NCBI GenBank assembly: GCA_012959805.1
Contig: DUCN01000062.1
Location: 169,373 to 233,372 of the forward strand
Source: Myxococcales bacterium
Lineage (GTDB): Bacteria > Myxococcota_A > UBA9160 > UBA4427
Direction: 5' to 3'
DNA: 64,000 nucleotides
Below the pieces are notes generated by a model. It had not been told where the DNA came from. It did no database searches and was given only the letters and a program-made list of their open reading frames with translations. Numbering within the stretch: position 1 is the first letter of the stretch; each line of letters starts with the position of its first letter. Position numbers and translations under genes: made by a program. Below, piece after piece: positions 43,108-51,567 of the stretch.

Positions 43108-43887
43108 CTAGACCCCAGCCTTGGCGCGATAACTCGCCAAATAGGGGCCAAATCCATTTTCGCCAAGCCAGAAGCGGACGAGTGCAGTGACGCCACGGCT
43201 CGTGATCGTTGCCCCGGACAAGCCGTCGACGTTATAAGGGTCATCGGCAATCGAGCCCGCGAGCCCCTTCTTGACGCCGATGGCCGGCTTTCCGCGATCA
43301 TCGAAGGCCAGGCGTCCGGGCCATCTCGCTTTCCAGCGAGGATTGTCAACTTCGCCACCCAGTCCTGGCGTTTCCTTGTGGGAGTAGAAGGTGATCCCGA
43401 CAATGGTTCGTGCATCCGGAGCGAGAGCGATGTAGCCGTAGAGGGTTCCCCAAAGTCCGTAGCCTTCGATGGGGAGGATCAGGGCCTTGAGTTTGCCGTC
43501 TTCAATGACATCGAAGACCAGGGCGTTATTCGGAAGCCGTCGCACCTTTGAAAGATTGTCGGGTGCGACAAAACTGGTCTCAGGATTCTTGGCGGCTTTT
43601 TGCTGATCGAATCCGGAGGCATCGATTTCAGCGTTGAGCGTTCCCGTCTTGAGGTCGATCACCTTCTGGAGAATGCTCGACTCGAAGGTTTCAACGATCT
43701 CTTCACGAGGCAGGCTCGCACCGTCTTTCATCAGACCGGCAACCGTCAATACCTTTTTCTGGCGGTCGAGGAGAATGTTCGCGTCCTGGCGATCCTTGAG
43801 GCCGACAGCGGAACCGGCGACGACGAGTGCGCAGACGAGACAGATCGCAACGGCGAATCCGACGATATAGCCCGAACTATGCTGCAT
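43108..43887 (-). CDS. nqrC: Na+-NQR subunit C (covalent FMN)
   Basis: Protein of 259 residues with one N-terminal membrane helix (about 8-28) and a periplasmic FMN-binding domain. The Thr of [13 protein letters not shown] near the C-terminus is the site of covalent FMN added by ApbE. It relays electrons from the NqrD/E centre to NqrB. Start overlaps the nqrB stop by 11 bases. Confidence 0.95.
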   Translation of the reverse strand: MQHSSGYIVGFAVAICLVCALVVAGSAVGLKDRQDANILLDRQKKVLTVAGLMKDGASLPREEIVETFESSILQKVIDLKTGTLNAEIDASGFDQQKAAKNPETSFVAPDNLSKVRRLPNNALVFDVIEDGKLKALILPIEGYGLWGTLYGYIALAPDARTIVGITFYSHKETPGLGGEVDNPRWKARWPGRLAFDDRGKPAIGVKKGLAGSIADDPYNVDGLSGATITSRGVTALVRFWLGENGFGPYLASYRAKAGV

Positions 43888-45097
43888 AACGTGCTTCCCT
43901 CCGCCGAATATTGGCCTGGACGAAGAAGTGATCGATCAGCGGAGCAAACATGTTCATGAACAGAATGGCGAGCATCATGCCTTCCGGATAAGCAGGGTTG
44001 ACGACGCGAATCAGAACCACCAACACGCCGATGAGCCCGCCATAGATGAGTTTGCCCTGATTGGTGAACGCGGAAGAAACAGGATCCGTGGCCATATAGA
44101 CGAGCCCAAAGGCCCAGCCTCCAAGCACGGCATGCCAGTACCAGGGAATCGCGAACATCGGATTCGTGTCAGAGCCGACGATGTTTAGGAACCCTGCCAT
44201 GACGATCGTTCCGAGTACGATGCCGGCCATGGTTCGGATCGAGCCAATGCGCGTCCAGACGAGAAGAGCGGCGCCTAGCAAACAGGCGAGTGTCGAAGTT
44301 TCTCCCATGGATCCTGGTACGAAACCCAGGAAGGACTGTGTCCAACTGGCGGAGGCGAGTGCGCTCTCGCCGGATACGGCGGCCTGAGCAAGCAGGGTTG
44401 CTCCCGAGAATGAATCTACGCCCGAGAAGTCGGCTGCGATCCAGGCCGCATCGCCACTCATCGCTGCCGGATAGGCGAAGAAGAGAAAGGCTCGGCTGGT
44501 GAGCGCTGGGTTCAGGAAGTTCATTCCTGTTCCGCCGAAGATCTCTTTCGCGAAGATCGTTCCGAATGCGGTTCCTACGACGACCATCCAGAGCGGGATC
44601 GTGGGCGGAAGGGTGAGAGGGATCAGCATGCCGGAGACGAGAAAGCCCTCGTTGATCTCGTGCTTGCGAATCATCGCAGTGAGAGGCTCGACGAACGCGC
44701 CGGTCGCCATCGACGCGGCGAGGATGGGACCGTAGTGCAATAGCCCGTAAACGATACATGCGATTGGATTCTTGAAATCGAATGGCAGTCCGGCCGTGGT
44801 GTAGACCCAAGCCTGCCAGGTATCGAGGGGGACTGCGCCTTGCGCCATTGCGAGGAGCGCTTGATAACCCGTGTTGTACGTCGCCATCGCCATACAGGGC
44901 AGAAGCGCGAACACCACAGTGACCATCAGGCGCTTGTTGTCGAGGCCATCCCGGACATGGGAGGCCGTTCGCGTGACGTCGCCCGGCGTAAAGAGCCCCG
45001 TAAATTGGGCTTCCCAGATTGGGTAGAAGAATTCGAGTCTTCCGCCCTTTTCGAAATGGTGTTTGACGTTGAGATGAGCGTCCTTGAGGAACTGCAT
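43877..45097 (-). CDS. nqrB: Na+-NQR subunit B (covalent FMN, Na+ channel)
   Basis: Ten-helix-class membrane subunit (406 residues) that forms the sodium path and quinone site. DSFSGATLL carries the Thr for covalent FMN. Conserved segments NPALTSRAFLFFAYPAAMSG and AIPWYWHAVLGGWAFG are present. The gene starts 7 bases after nqrA stops. Confidence 0.96.
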   Translation of the reverse strand: MQFLKDAHLNVKHHFEKGGRLEFFYPIWEAQFTGLFTPGDVTRTASHVRDGLDNKRLMVTVVFALLPCMAMATYNTGYQALLAMAQGAVPLDTWQAWVYTTAGLPFDFKNPIACIVYGLLHYGPILAASMATGAFVEPLTAMIRKHEINEGFLVSGMLIPLTLPPTIPLWMVVVGTAFGTIFAKEIFGGTGMNFLNPALTSRAFLFFAYPAAMSGDAAWIAADFSGVDSFSGATLLAQAAVSGESALASASWTQSFLGFVPGSMGETSTLACLLGAALLVWTRIGSIRTMAGIVLGTIVMAGFLNIVGSDTNPMFAIPWYWHAVLGGWAFGLVYMATDPVSSAFTNQGKLIYGGLIGVLVVLIRVVNPAYPEGMMLAILFMNMFAPLIDHFFVQANIRRREARYAA

Positions 45098-45104
45098 GGC
45101 CGGC

Positions 45105-46505
45105 TCAGCCCTCCTTCTCGATCATGTCGAGGTTCTGTCGCAGGAGAGGCCCGTAGTTGGTCTTTCCGGAGCAAACATAAGTGCAGAGTGCGAGATCCTC
45201 TTCGTCGAGTTCGAGGGCGCCGAGTTGCTCAGCGCGTTCGATGTCTCCGACGATCAGCGCGCGCAAGAGAAAGGTCGGCATGATGTCCATCGGCATGACC
45301 CGCTCATAGAGTCCGATCGGCACCATTGCTCGCGGTGAACCGTTTGTCGTCGTCGTAAAGCGAAAGCGCTCGGGTTTGAAGATCTTTGAAAGATAAATGC
45401 CGGTGACCGAAAAGAGATTCGAGCCAGGTGTGAGCCATCCGAGAAAGACATTCTCTCGATCTTCTTCGAGGAGACTGATCTGTCGGTCGTAACGACCCAT
45501 GAAGTCGAAGGCATCGCCATGGGTTCGCTTGCCCGAGAGTACGGATCCCGAAATCGCACGAACCTCGATGCCCGGGTCAGCGCGCTTGATTTCGGAAATG
45601 TCGGTGCTCACGATCTCGCTCACGCGGGCGCCAATTCGCGTTCGTTCGAGTCGCGGATCTTTGACATTCGGTCCCGCGATCGAGATGACCCGAGTGACGT
45701 CTAAGCGTCCTGTCGTGAAGAGTTGGCCGACCGCGGCAACGTCCTGGTATCCGATATGCCAGACCTTGCGTTGGCGGTTGACCGGTCGTAGTTGATGAAT
45801 GTGGAGGCCGACTGTTCCTGAAGGATGAGGACCTGTGAATTCTTCGACCCGAACGCCTTTGGGAGCGTGGTCTGCGATTTCAGAATGTTCGGAAACGCAG
45901 AGATAGGTCGGGCCGTCCACCAGGCGAGAGAGCAATTCGGCGCCTAATGCGAAGTCGTCCATCCGACCTTCGAGGGCGACTTCGGGGAGTGGCGCATGGG
46001 GGTTGGTATCGGTCGCTGTAATAAAGAGTGCATCCGCGGTGCCATTCGGGGCGGGAACCTTGCTATAGGGGCGTTCCCGAAGAGCAGTCCAGAGCCCCGA
46101 TTCAACCAGGAGCGCGCGGATCTGTTCTCCCGCGAGCGAATCGGCTGCCGCGCCCTGATAGCTCGAGAAGGAGGCGAATTCGTCGGGTCCGGGCTCCCCC
46201 TGACGTTCTCCCGTCGATAGATCGATGACGACGGAGTGCAGCGCGCGCTTCGCGCCGCGATGAATCCCGATGACCCGGCCGCAAGCAGGGGCCGTATGAA
46301 TGACGCCGGGAACCTTGCGGTCTTCGAAGAGCGCTTGGCCGCGCTTGACCGTGTCGCCTTCGGCCACGCACATACGAGCCTTCATGCCGGGAAAGTCGTC
46401 TGCCAGGACCGCGACCTGTGTAGTCGGTGCGCCCTCTCGAACGACCTGAAGTGGTTTCCCCGGAATCGGGAGGTCGAGGCCCTTCTCAATCTTATGCAGT
46501 GCCAT
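45105..46505 (-). CDS. nqrA: Na+-NQR subunit A
   Basis: Peripheral cytoplasmic subunit (466 residues), related to RnfC but without Fe-S cysteines. Family marks: the N-terminal HKIEKGLDLPIPGKP, VRGxAP-like region with VAVLADDFPGMKARM, and GSNLFSVTGIYLSKIF. It starts the nqrABCDEF operon. The ATG has no strong ribosome site. Confidence 0.95.
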   Translation of the reverse strand: MALHKIEKGLDLPIPGKPLQVVREGAPTTQVAVLADDFPGMKARMCVAEGDTVKRGQALFEDRKVPGVIHTAPACGRVIGIHRGAKRALHSVVIDLSTGERQGEPGPDEFASFSSYQGAAADSLAGEQIRALLVESGLWTALRERPYSKVPAPNGTADALFITATDTNPHAPLPEVALEGRMDDFALGAELLSRLVDGPTYLCVSEHSEIADHAPKGVRVEEFTGPHPSGTVGLHIHQLRPVNRQRKVWHIGYQDVAAVGQLFTTGRLDVTRVISIAGPNVKDPRLERTRIGARVSEIVSTDISEIKRADPGIEVRAISGSVLSGKRTHGDAFDFMGRYDRQISLLEEDRENVFLGWLTPGSNLFSVTGIYLSKIFKPERFRFTTTTNGSPRAMVPIGLYERVMPMDIMPTFLLRALIVGDIERAEQLGALELDEEDLALCTYVCSGKTNYGPLLRQNLDMIEKEG

Positions 46506-47226
46506 GATCGCTCTGTGTGGATGCTAGGCCAAGCCGCCAGGTTTCAGCGGAGTCAGCGAAGTGGGTTTGGGTGGCGCTTTGGAATGGGGCTACTTGCGAA
46601 CTGACCGAATGGTCGTAGGATGAAGTCCATTCACATGTCCTTAGAAGACAATCTGAACTTCGCTTTACAACACAGTACATTTCGCCGGATGCCTCGAGTC
46701 ACGCTCATGGGTGACGAAAGTCAGCGATCGAAAAAATCGGTCTGTTGGGACGCGCGAGAGAGTAGGGTCCCAGCGGGGCACTTTCAACTGAATTGCGGCC
46801 CCGGCATCCCATTTGAATCGTTTAGGGGAGCTTGTCATTCGAGTGCCTTTGGGGCGCTTCACCGGGAAGAATCGAAAGGGCGCCGGCGACTAGGCCCATC
46901 GACTGCGCATGTGCTTCCCCTCTCGGGCCAAACCCCGAGAGGGCTGAAGTTGAGACACCCGAGAGCCCTCAGGCATGACGCTGAATTGCGTATTAGGGAG
47001 CGGCGGGGGTTGGAATTGTCTCTCGAATAGAGATTGGGGCGGTGATCGAGGATTTTTCTATTGAAGTCCCCTCTACTGCCAAGGTACGATAGGAAGGTGG
47101 CCTCCGGGTTGCAACCAGATTGCGCTGTGATTACGTCGTTTCAACTCGCGATTCGATTTCGCGAAAACAGATCATCGGAGAAGACCTCGTTCGCACACCC
47201 CGACCGCAGAAGCTTGGAGACCCTAG
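46506..47226. other. Divergent control region between nqr operon and CBS-domain gene
   Basis: About 720 bases. It should carry the nqrA promoter (minus) and the CBS-gene promoter (plus). A perfect 10-bp hairpin lies at 46918-46943. A plus-strand frame here (46620-47030) has shadow-like composition and is not called. No known riboswitch is recognised. Confidence 0.35.
46918..46943. other. Hairpin with an overlapping alternative stem
   Basis: Stem CCCTCTCGGG (46918-46927) with CCCGAGAGGG (46934-46943) and a 6-nt loop. Its right arm overlaps GAGGGCT, which can instead pair with AGCCCTC about 18 bases downstream (near 46964-46970), so two mutually exclusive folds are possible. No T run follows on either strand. 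Confidence 0.35.
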
Positions 47227-47688
47227 ATGAGAGAACCAAATCAGATCTTGACCGCGCGCGAGTTGATGGCGACCAACCTCCTCGTCTTCCGTCCCGAACA
47301 ACCCATTCTCGAGGCCATCGAACAACTCATCAAGAGGCGCGTTTCGGGAGCACCGGTCATCGATGAAGAAGGTGTTCTCGTCGGCGTACTCTCCGAACTC
47401 GACTGCCTGCGAATGCTTGCGTCAGATGAGTTCTATCTCGAGCAACACGAAGAAGGTGCTTCGGTTCTCCAGTTCATGACCACGGGTGGACGAACGATCC
47501 CACCCGATCTTGGAATCTACGCAATCTCACACTATTTCCTGACAAGCCCGATTCGACGACTGCCGGTCATCGAGAATGGGAAGCTGATCGGTCAGGTCAG
47601 CCGCCGGGATGTACTCTGGGGAATGGAGGAGATGAGCCGTAAGCTGCTCGTGAAGAGGCGCTACCCGGACTATGCGGGGCCGCAGTAA
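47227..47688 (+). CDS. CBS-domain pair protein
   Basis: Cytosolic protein of 153 residues made of two CBS motifs: first with TARELMATNLLVFRPEQPILEAI and RVSGAPVIDEEGVLVGVLSELDCL, second ending RRLPVIENGKLIGQVSRRDVLWG. CBS pairs bind adenine nucleotides and act as energy sensors, usually regulating another protein. No fused effector domain, partner unknown. Transcribed away from nqrA. Confidence 0.9.
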   Translation: MREPNQILTARELMATNLLVFRPEQPILEAIEQLIKRRVSGAPVIDEEGVLVGVLSELDCLRMLASDEFYLEQHEEGASVLQFMTTGGRTIPPDLGIYAISHYFLTSPIRRLPVIENGKLIGQVSRRDVLWGMEEMSRKLLVKRRYPDYAGPQ

Positions 47689-47702
47689 CCCCGCGTTCAG
47701 GC

Positions 47703-48845
47703 TCAGGAAATCTCTAGACTACTGTCGGCGGCGATGAGACCACCAAGGATCGCGAGTTGCTCGCTGGCGCCGCCCAGGGTCATTGAGACGTGCTTCAGGC
47801 GCAGGAAGTATCGATGAATCGGGTAGTCGATATCCGAGCCGATCCCACCATGGAGATGCTGGCAGGTATGGGAAACGCGATGGCCTCCCATGCACGCCCA
47901 CCATTTCGCCACCGCCGCCGCCTTCTTGATCGAATCCCGCTCATCGATTTGCCACGCGGCCTGCCACATTGTCGAGCGCATGGCTTCGACGTCGATGTAG
48001 GCATCAGCTGCGCGTAGAGAGACGGCCTGGAAGGACCCGATTTCGCGTCCGAACTGTTTTCGCTGGCTCGTGTACTCGGCGGTCTGGCGCAGACTCTCCT
48101 CCGCCGCGCCGAGCGCGATGGCCGCTAGCGCGGTGACTGCCCGGCTTTCGATCCAATCGAAAACCTCTTCGCCTCGTCCCGGTTCCGCGAGCACATCGTC
48201 GGAGTCGACGCCGACATCGTCGAGCTTCATCACGTACTGCGGTTCATGGGCAGTCGTCTCTTGTCGCTCCAACGTAACGCCTGACATATTCGGCGAGACG
48301 AGAAAGATCCCGAGTCCGGCATCACTGGTCGCTCCGACGAGAATCTTGTCGGCGACGGAGGCATAGGGGACGCAGACTTTTTCTCCCGACAACACGAATC
48401 CGCTGTCGCTGGCAACTGCGCGGGTTCGCGTGCGGCGAGAGAGTGCGGGATCGCCGACCTCGAAGAGCGCCGCGGTGAGAATGGAATCTCCCGCAACGAC
48501 GGATGGAATGATCCGCTTCTTGAGCGTAGAGCTGCCGAATTGTTGGATCGGAAGCGCGCCGTAAATGATTGTTTCGAGCAGCGGGATTGGTGCCAGATGT
48601 CGACCAGACTCTTCCAGCATCAGGCAGAGCGCAAGGAAGCTGAACCCCTGGCCGCCCAGCTCTTCGGAAATCGCGAGGCCGATGAGACTGGAGTCGGCCA
48701 GTTGCCGCCACAGTGGTCGGTCAAAGCTAGGCCCGGTCGGCTCCGATTCGATCTCACGAGTTCGGTCGAAACTCGTTCCGTCACCCAGGATTTGGCCAGC
48801 GAGTTCCTTGGCGATCTCTTCTTCTTCGCTGAAAGTGAAATTCAT
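47703..48845 (-). CDS. Acyl-CoA dehydrogenase, first of a pair
   Basis: Flavoenzyme of about 380 residues that forms an alpha,beta double bond in acyl-CoA. N-terminal helices (SEEEEIAKELAGQI), GGQGFSFLALCLMLEESGR, middle beta domain and C-terminal QRKQFGREIGSFQAV, HLHGGIGSDIDYPIHRYF are family features. Such enzymes in steroid and bile-acid degraders often work as heterotetramers of two different subunits; a second gene lies 120 bases upstream, same strand. ATG 48845 starts at the family's usual MxFxxSEEE, though an ATG at 48875 is possible; neither has a clear ribosome site. Confidence 0.9.
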   Translation of the reverse strand: MNFTFSEEEEIAKELAGQILGDGTSFDRTREIESEPTGPSFDRPLWRQLADSSLIGLAISEELGGQGFSFLALCLMLEESGRHLAPIPLLETIIYGALPIQQFGSSTLKKRIIPSVVAGDSILTAALFEVGDPALSRRTRTRAVASDSGFVLSGEKVCVPYASVADKILVGATSDAGLGIFLVSPNMSGVTLERQETTAHEPQYVMKLDDVGVDSDDVLAEPGRGEEVFDWIESRAVTALAAIALGAAEESLRQTAEYTSQRKQFGREIGSFQAVSLRAADAYIDVEAMRSTMWQAAWQIDERDSIKKAAAVAKWWACMGGHRVSHTCQHLHGGIGSDIDYPIHRYFLRLKHVSMTLGGASEQLAILGGLIAADSSLEIS

Positions 48846-48968
48846 CGGTCTGGTTCGTTCCTTCTGCGGCGCCATGTGATCGCGTGAACACCATTGCGTG
48901 TAGTCTTTGTTGAGCGATGCTGAGTGTCGTTAGGCGTATTTAGGCAATGCTCTGAACCGTTAGTCGAT

Positions 48969-50144
48969 CTACCGCGGAACCCGCGGCATGCGAAGCCCTG
49001 CCATCGAGACGATTTCCCGTTGGATCTCGTTCACGCCACCCCCAAACGTATTGATCGTCCCAACTCGCGATTCCAGTTCGAGTTCTCCGTCGATCTGGGC
49101 AGCCGGAGACCCAGCGGAGACCAACGCGCTGGGCCCGACGACTTCCTGGAGGAGTCGATAGATTTCGAGCACGGCTTCGGTTCCATAGATTTTGACTGCG
49201 GAGGCATCGGCGGGATTGAGCTGGCCAGATTCGAGTTGAGCGGCCATGCGCCAATTGAGGAGCTTCATCGCTTCGATTCGCGCATAGACTTCGGCAAGAT
49301 TGTGGCGAACCCATGGAAGGTCAATCATCCGAGTGCCTACGGCGTCCTTCGTGTCGCGTGCCCAGGCGATAACCTTTTCGGTTCTCGAATAACATGCCGA
49401 ACCAAAGGCAGCCAGGCCGATGCGTTCATGATTGAGCTGCGTCGTGATGAGCTTCCATCCGCCGTTCAGTCCGCCAACTATGTTCTCCTTGGGAACGCGA
49501 ACGTTTTCGTAATAGGTCATTGCCGTGGAGAGGCCGCCGATCGTGTGGATGAGTGATGCGCTAAAGCCGGTCGAGTCGGCGGGAACGATGAAAATCGTGA
49601 TGCCCTTATGTTTGGGAGCATCGGGATCTGTTCGCGCAGCGAGCCAGATATAGTCCGTGTCGTTTGCGCCGCTGGTAAAGATCTTCGTGCCGTTGATGAT
49701 CCAGTCGTCGCCGTCGGGCACGGCGCTCGTTGTTAGGCTGGCGAGGTCGGTGCCTGCGCCAGGTTCGGTGTATCCGATGGAAAAATGGCATTCTCCTGCG
49801 AGGATTCGCGGAAGGTATTCGGATTTCTGCTCATTCGATCCGTGCGCCATGAGAGCTGGGCCAACGGTGGAGACCGTGACGAATGGAAAAGGCGCGCCTG
49901 ATCTCCGCTGCTCTTCGAGGAAGATCATCTGCTCGACCATCGTTCGGCCGCCGCCGCCGAACTCCGTCGGCCAGCCCACACCGAGCCAGCCGTCCTGACC
50001 GATCTGGCGAATGGTTTCGCGGTAGCTTTCGCCACCCTCCATTCCGCGAACGCTCGCGAGACGTTCCGGCGTCATCAAATCATCGAAGTAGGCCCGCAGC
50101 GTTTTCCGGAGATTTTTCTGGGAGGGGGTGAGGTCGATGTACAT
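48969..50144 (-). CDS. Acyl-CoA dehydrogenase, second of a pair
   Basis: 391-residue acyl-CoA dehydrogenase: LGVGWPTEFGGGGRTMVEQ, SIGYTEPGAGTDLASLTT (FAD/substrate loop), NGTKIFTSGANDTDYIWLAARTD, and the C-terminal TFGGGVNEIQREIVSMAGLRMPR. It resembles FadE/ChsE-type enzymes that act as alpha2beta2 heteromers on CoA-activated steroid side chains. Pairing with the adjacent dehydrogenase gene supports this. It is divergent from the LLM gene only 87 bases away. Confidence 0.92.
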   Translation of the reverse strand: MYIDLTPSQKNLRKTLRAYFDDLMTPERLASVRGMEGGESYRETIRQIGQDGWLGVGWPTEFGGGGRTMVEQMIFLEEQRRSGAPFPFVTVSTVGPALMAHGSNEQKSEYLPRILAGECHFSIGYTEPGAGTDLASLTTSAVPDGDDWIINGTKIFTSGANDTDYIWLAARTDPDAPKHKGITIFIVPADSTGFSASLIHTIGGLSTAMTYYENVRVPKENIVGGLNGGWKLITTQLNHERIGLAAFGSACYSRTEKVIAWARDTKDAVGTRMIDLPWVRHNLAEVYARIEAMKLLNWRMAAQLESGQLNPADASAVKIYGTEAVLEIYRLLQEVVGPSALVSAGSPAAQIDGELELESRVGTINTFGGGVNEIQREIVSMAGLRMPRVPR

Positions 50145-50230
50145 GTCTGCCTTTGATGGGCCCGCGGGTGGCTCGACGGGGCATTCTGGACGTCGGCGAG
50201 CAGGCGGACTATAACGACGACAGATCGAGA

Positions 50231-51296
50231 GTGAAACACGTTCTACTTTTGGTCACTCGGCCCCAAGGGGATCAAGTACAGATTTTTGCCACGATGAGCG
50301 AGCGGGTGGGCCCCGGCGACGTGGGTCCGTATGCCCGGCGCGTCGAGGCCATGGGATACGACGGTTTGCTCGTTCCGGAAGCCGTGCACGACGGCCTTTT
50401 GACCTCGATGGCCGCCGTTACGGCAACCGAAAGACTGCGTGTCGTGACCAGTGTGTTGGTCGCTTTTGCGCAGCCCGATGACCATCGCGCACGCCGCCTG
50501 GGATCTGCAGAAGCTGTCCGGTGGTCGCTTTGAACTCGGCCTGGGAACTCAGGTTCGCGGCAATATTGTGGGTCGCTATTCGACGAGTTGGTCGGCGCCG
50601 GTTTCCCGCACGCGAGAATATGTCGAGAGCTTGAAGACCATCTTTCATTGCTTCGAGACCGGCGCGGAACTCCAGTTCGAAGGGGAGCACTACCAATTCA
50701 CCCGGCTGCAGCCCTTCTTCAATCCCGGTCCCCTCGAAGTACCGGCTCCCCCCATCCTTCTCGGGGCGGTCGGTCCTGATATGACGAGGATGGCCGGCGG
50801 CGCTGCGGACGGCCTGATGAGTCATCCCACCCATAGTGCTCCTCGCTACCTCGAGGAAGTCACACTCCCAGCCATTGCAGAGGGTGCTGAACGATGTGGA
50901 CGAAGCGCCGATCTCTGCCCGATCCTCGCCGCAGGCTTCATTCTGACGGGGTCTGACGAATTGGCGCTTGCCCGCAAGCGTGAGCGGATTCGCGAACAGC
51001 TTTCCTTTCTCTATTCAACGCGCGCGTACTGGCGCGCACTTGATCATCTTGGATTCGGTGACGTTGGTCGAAGTCTTCATGAGCTGGCCAAACAGGGCCG
51101 CTGGAACGAAATGGGAACACACGTCGATGACGGGATGATCGATGCACTGGTCCCGCATGGTTGTTATGCCGATATCGCGCAGACGCTGCTGAAGAAATAT
51201 GCGCCGCTCACCGAGAGGATGACATTCCCCGTCCCGGAAAACTCCGAAGAAGATGAACGGGTTGCCGAGATTCTTGTCGATCTGCGGAGAGGCTGA
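50231..51296 (+). pseudogene. LLM-class F420-type oxidoreductase, frameshifted
   Basis: The two parts together match the TIGR03617-like branch of luciferase-like F420-dependent oxidoreductases: ARRVEAMGYDGLLVPEAVHD and RLRVVTSVLVAFA in the first frame, then SPMTIAHAAWDLQKLSGGRF and ELGLGTQVRGNIVGRYS in the next. The switch falls at about 50465-50472 (GCTTTTGCGCAGC), where a 2-base loss or 1-base gain explains the break. Downstream coding is intact to the stop, so the break may be recent or an assembly error. Start GTG 50231 is tentative. If functional, it would reduce a substrate of the neighbouring acyl-CoA pathway using F420 or FMN. Confidence 0.75.
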
Positions 51297-51567
51297 CCGC
51301 TTACCACCGCATTTGCGGTTGCCTTTTGGGGCCGGGTACCCGATGAAGTTGGGCCATGGGTCTGGTGGCTAGGCGGGGTTCCCTCGAAAACGACTTGACC
51401 GGGGTCGTATGCGGATTCTCCTAATACTGGGATCACTTTTATGTCGTTGGGAATGGCGAATGGAATATTCTCGACGGGAGAGGGGTCTCGTCTGGCGAGG
51501 CATTGGAGACCAAGATGGCGGCGAGCGGCGGCTCTTGATTGAGTCCGAGGCTACTCTTGGTTCGGTG

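Noticed and set aside
40631-46505. RNF complex instead of NQR
   Set aside because: NqrA lacks Fe-S Cys motifs, NqrF has the ferredoxin-FAD-NADH order, and NqrM is present. No RnfB/RnfC-type clusters of cysteines are seen.
46918-46943. Sodium riboswitch upstream of nqrA
   Set aside because: The hairpin is more than 400 bases from nqrA and none of the conserved core of known Na+ riboswitches is recognised.
46620-47030. Plus-strand frame of 136 codons upstream of the CBS gene
   Set aside because: Composition is erratic (Arg/Ser/Pro-rich), no domain, and it runs through the palindromic region. Treated as non-coding.
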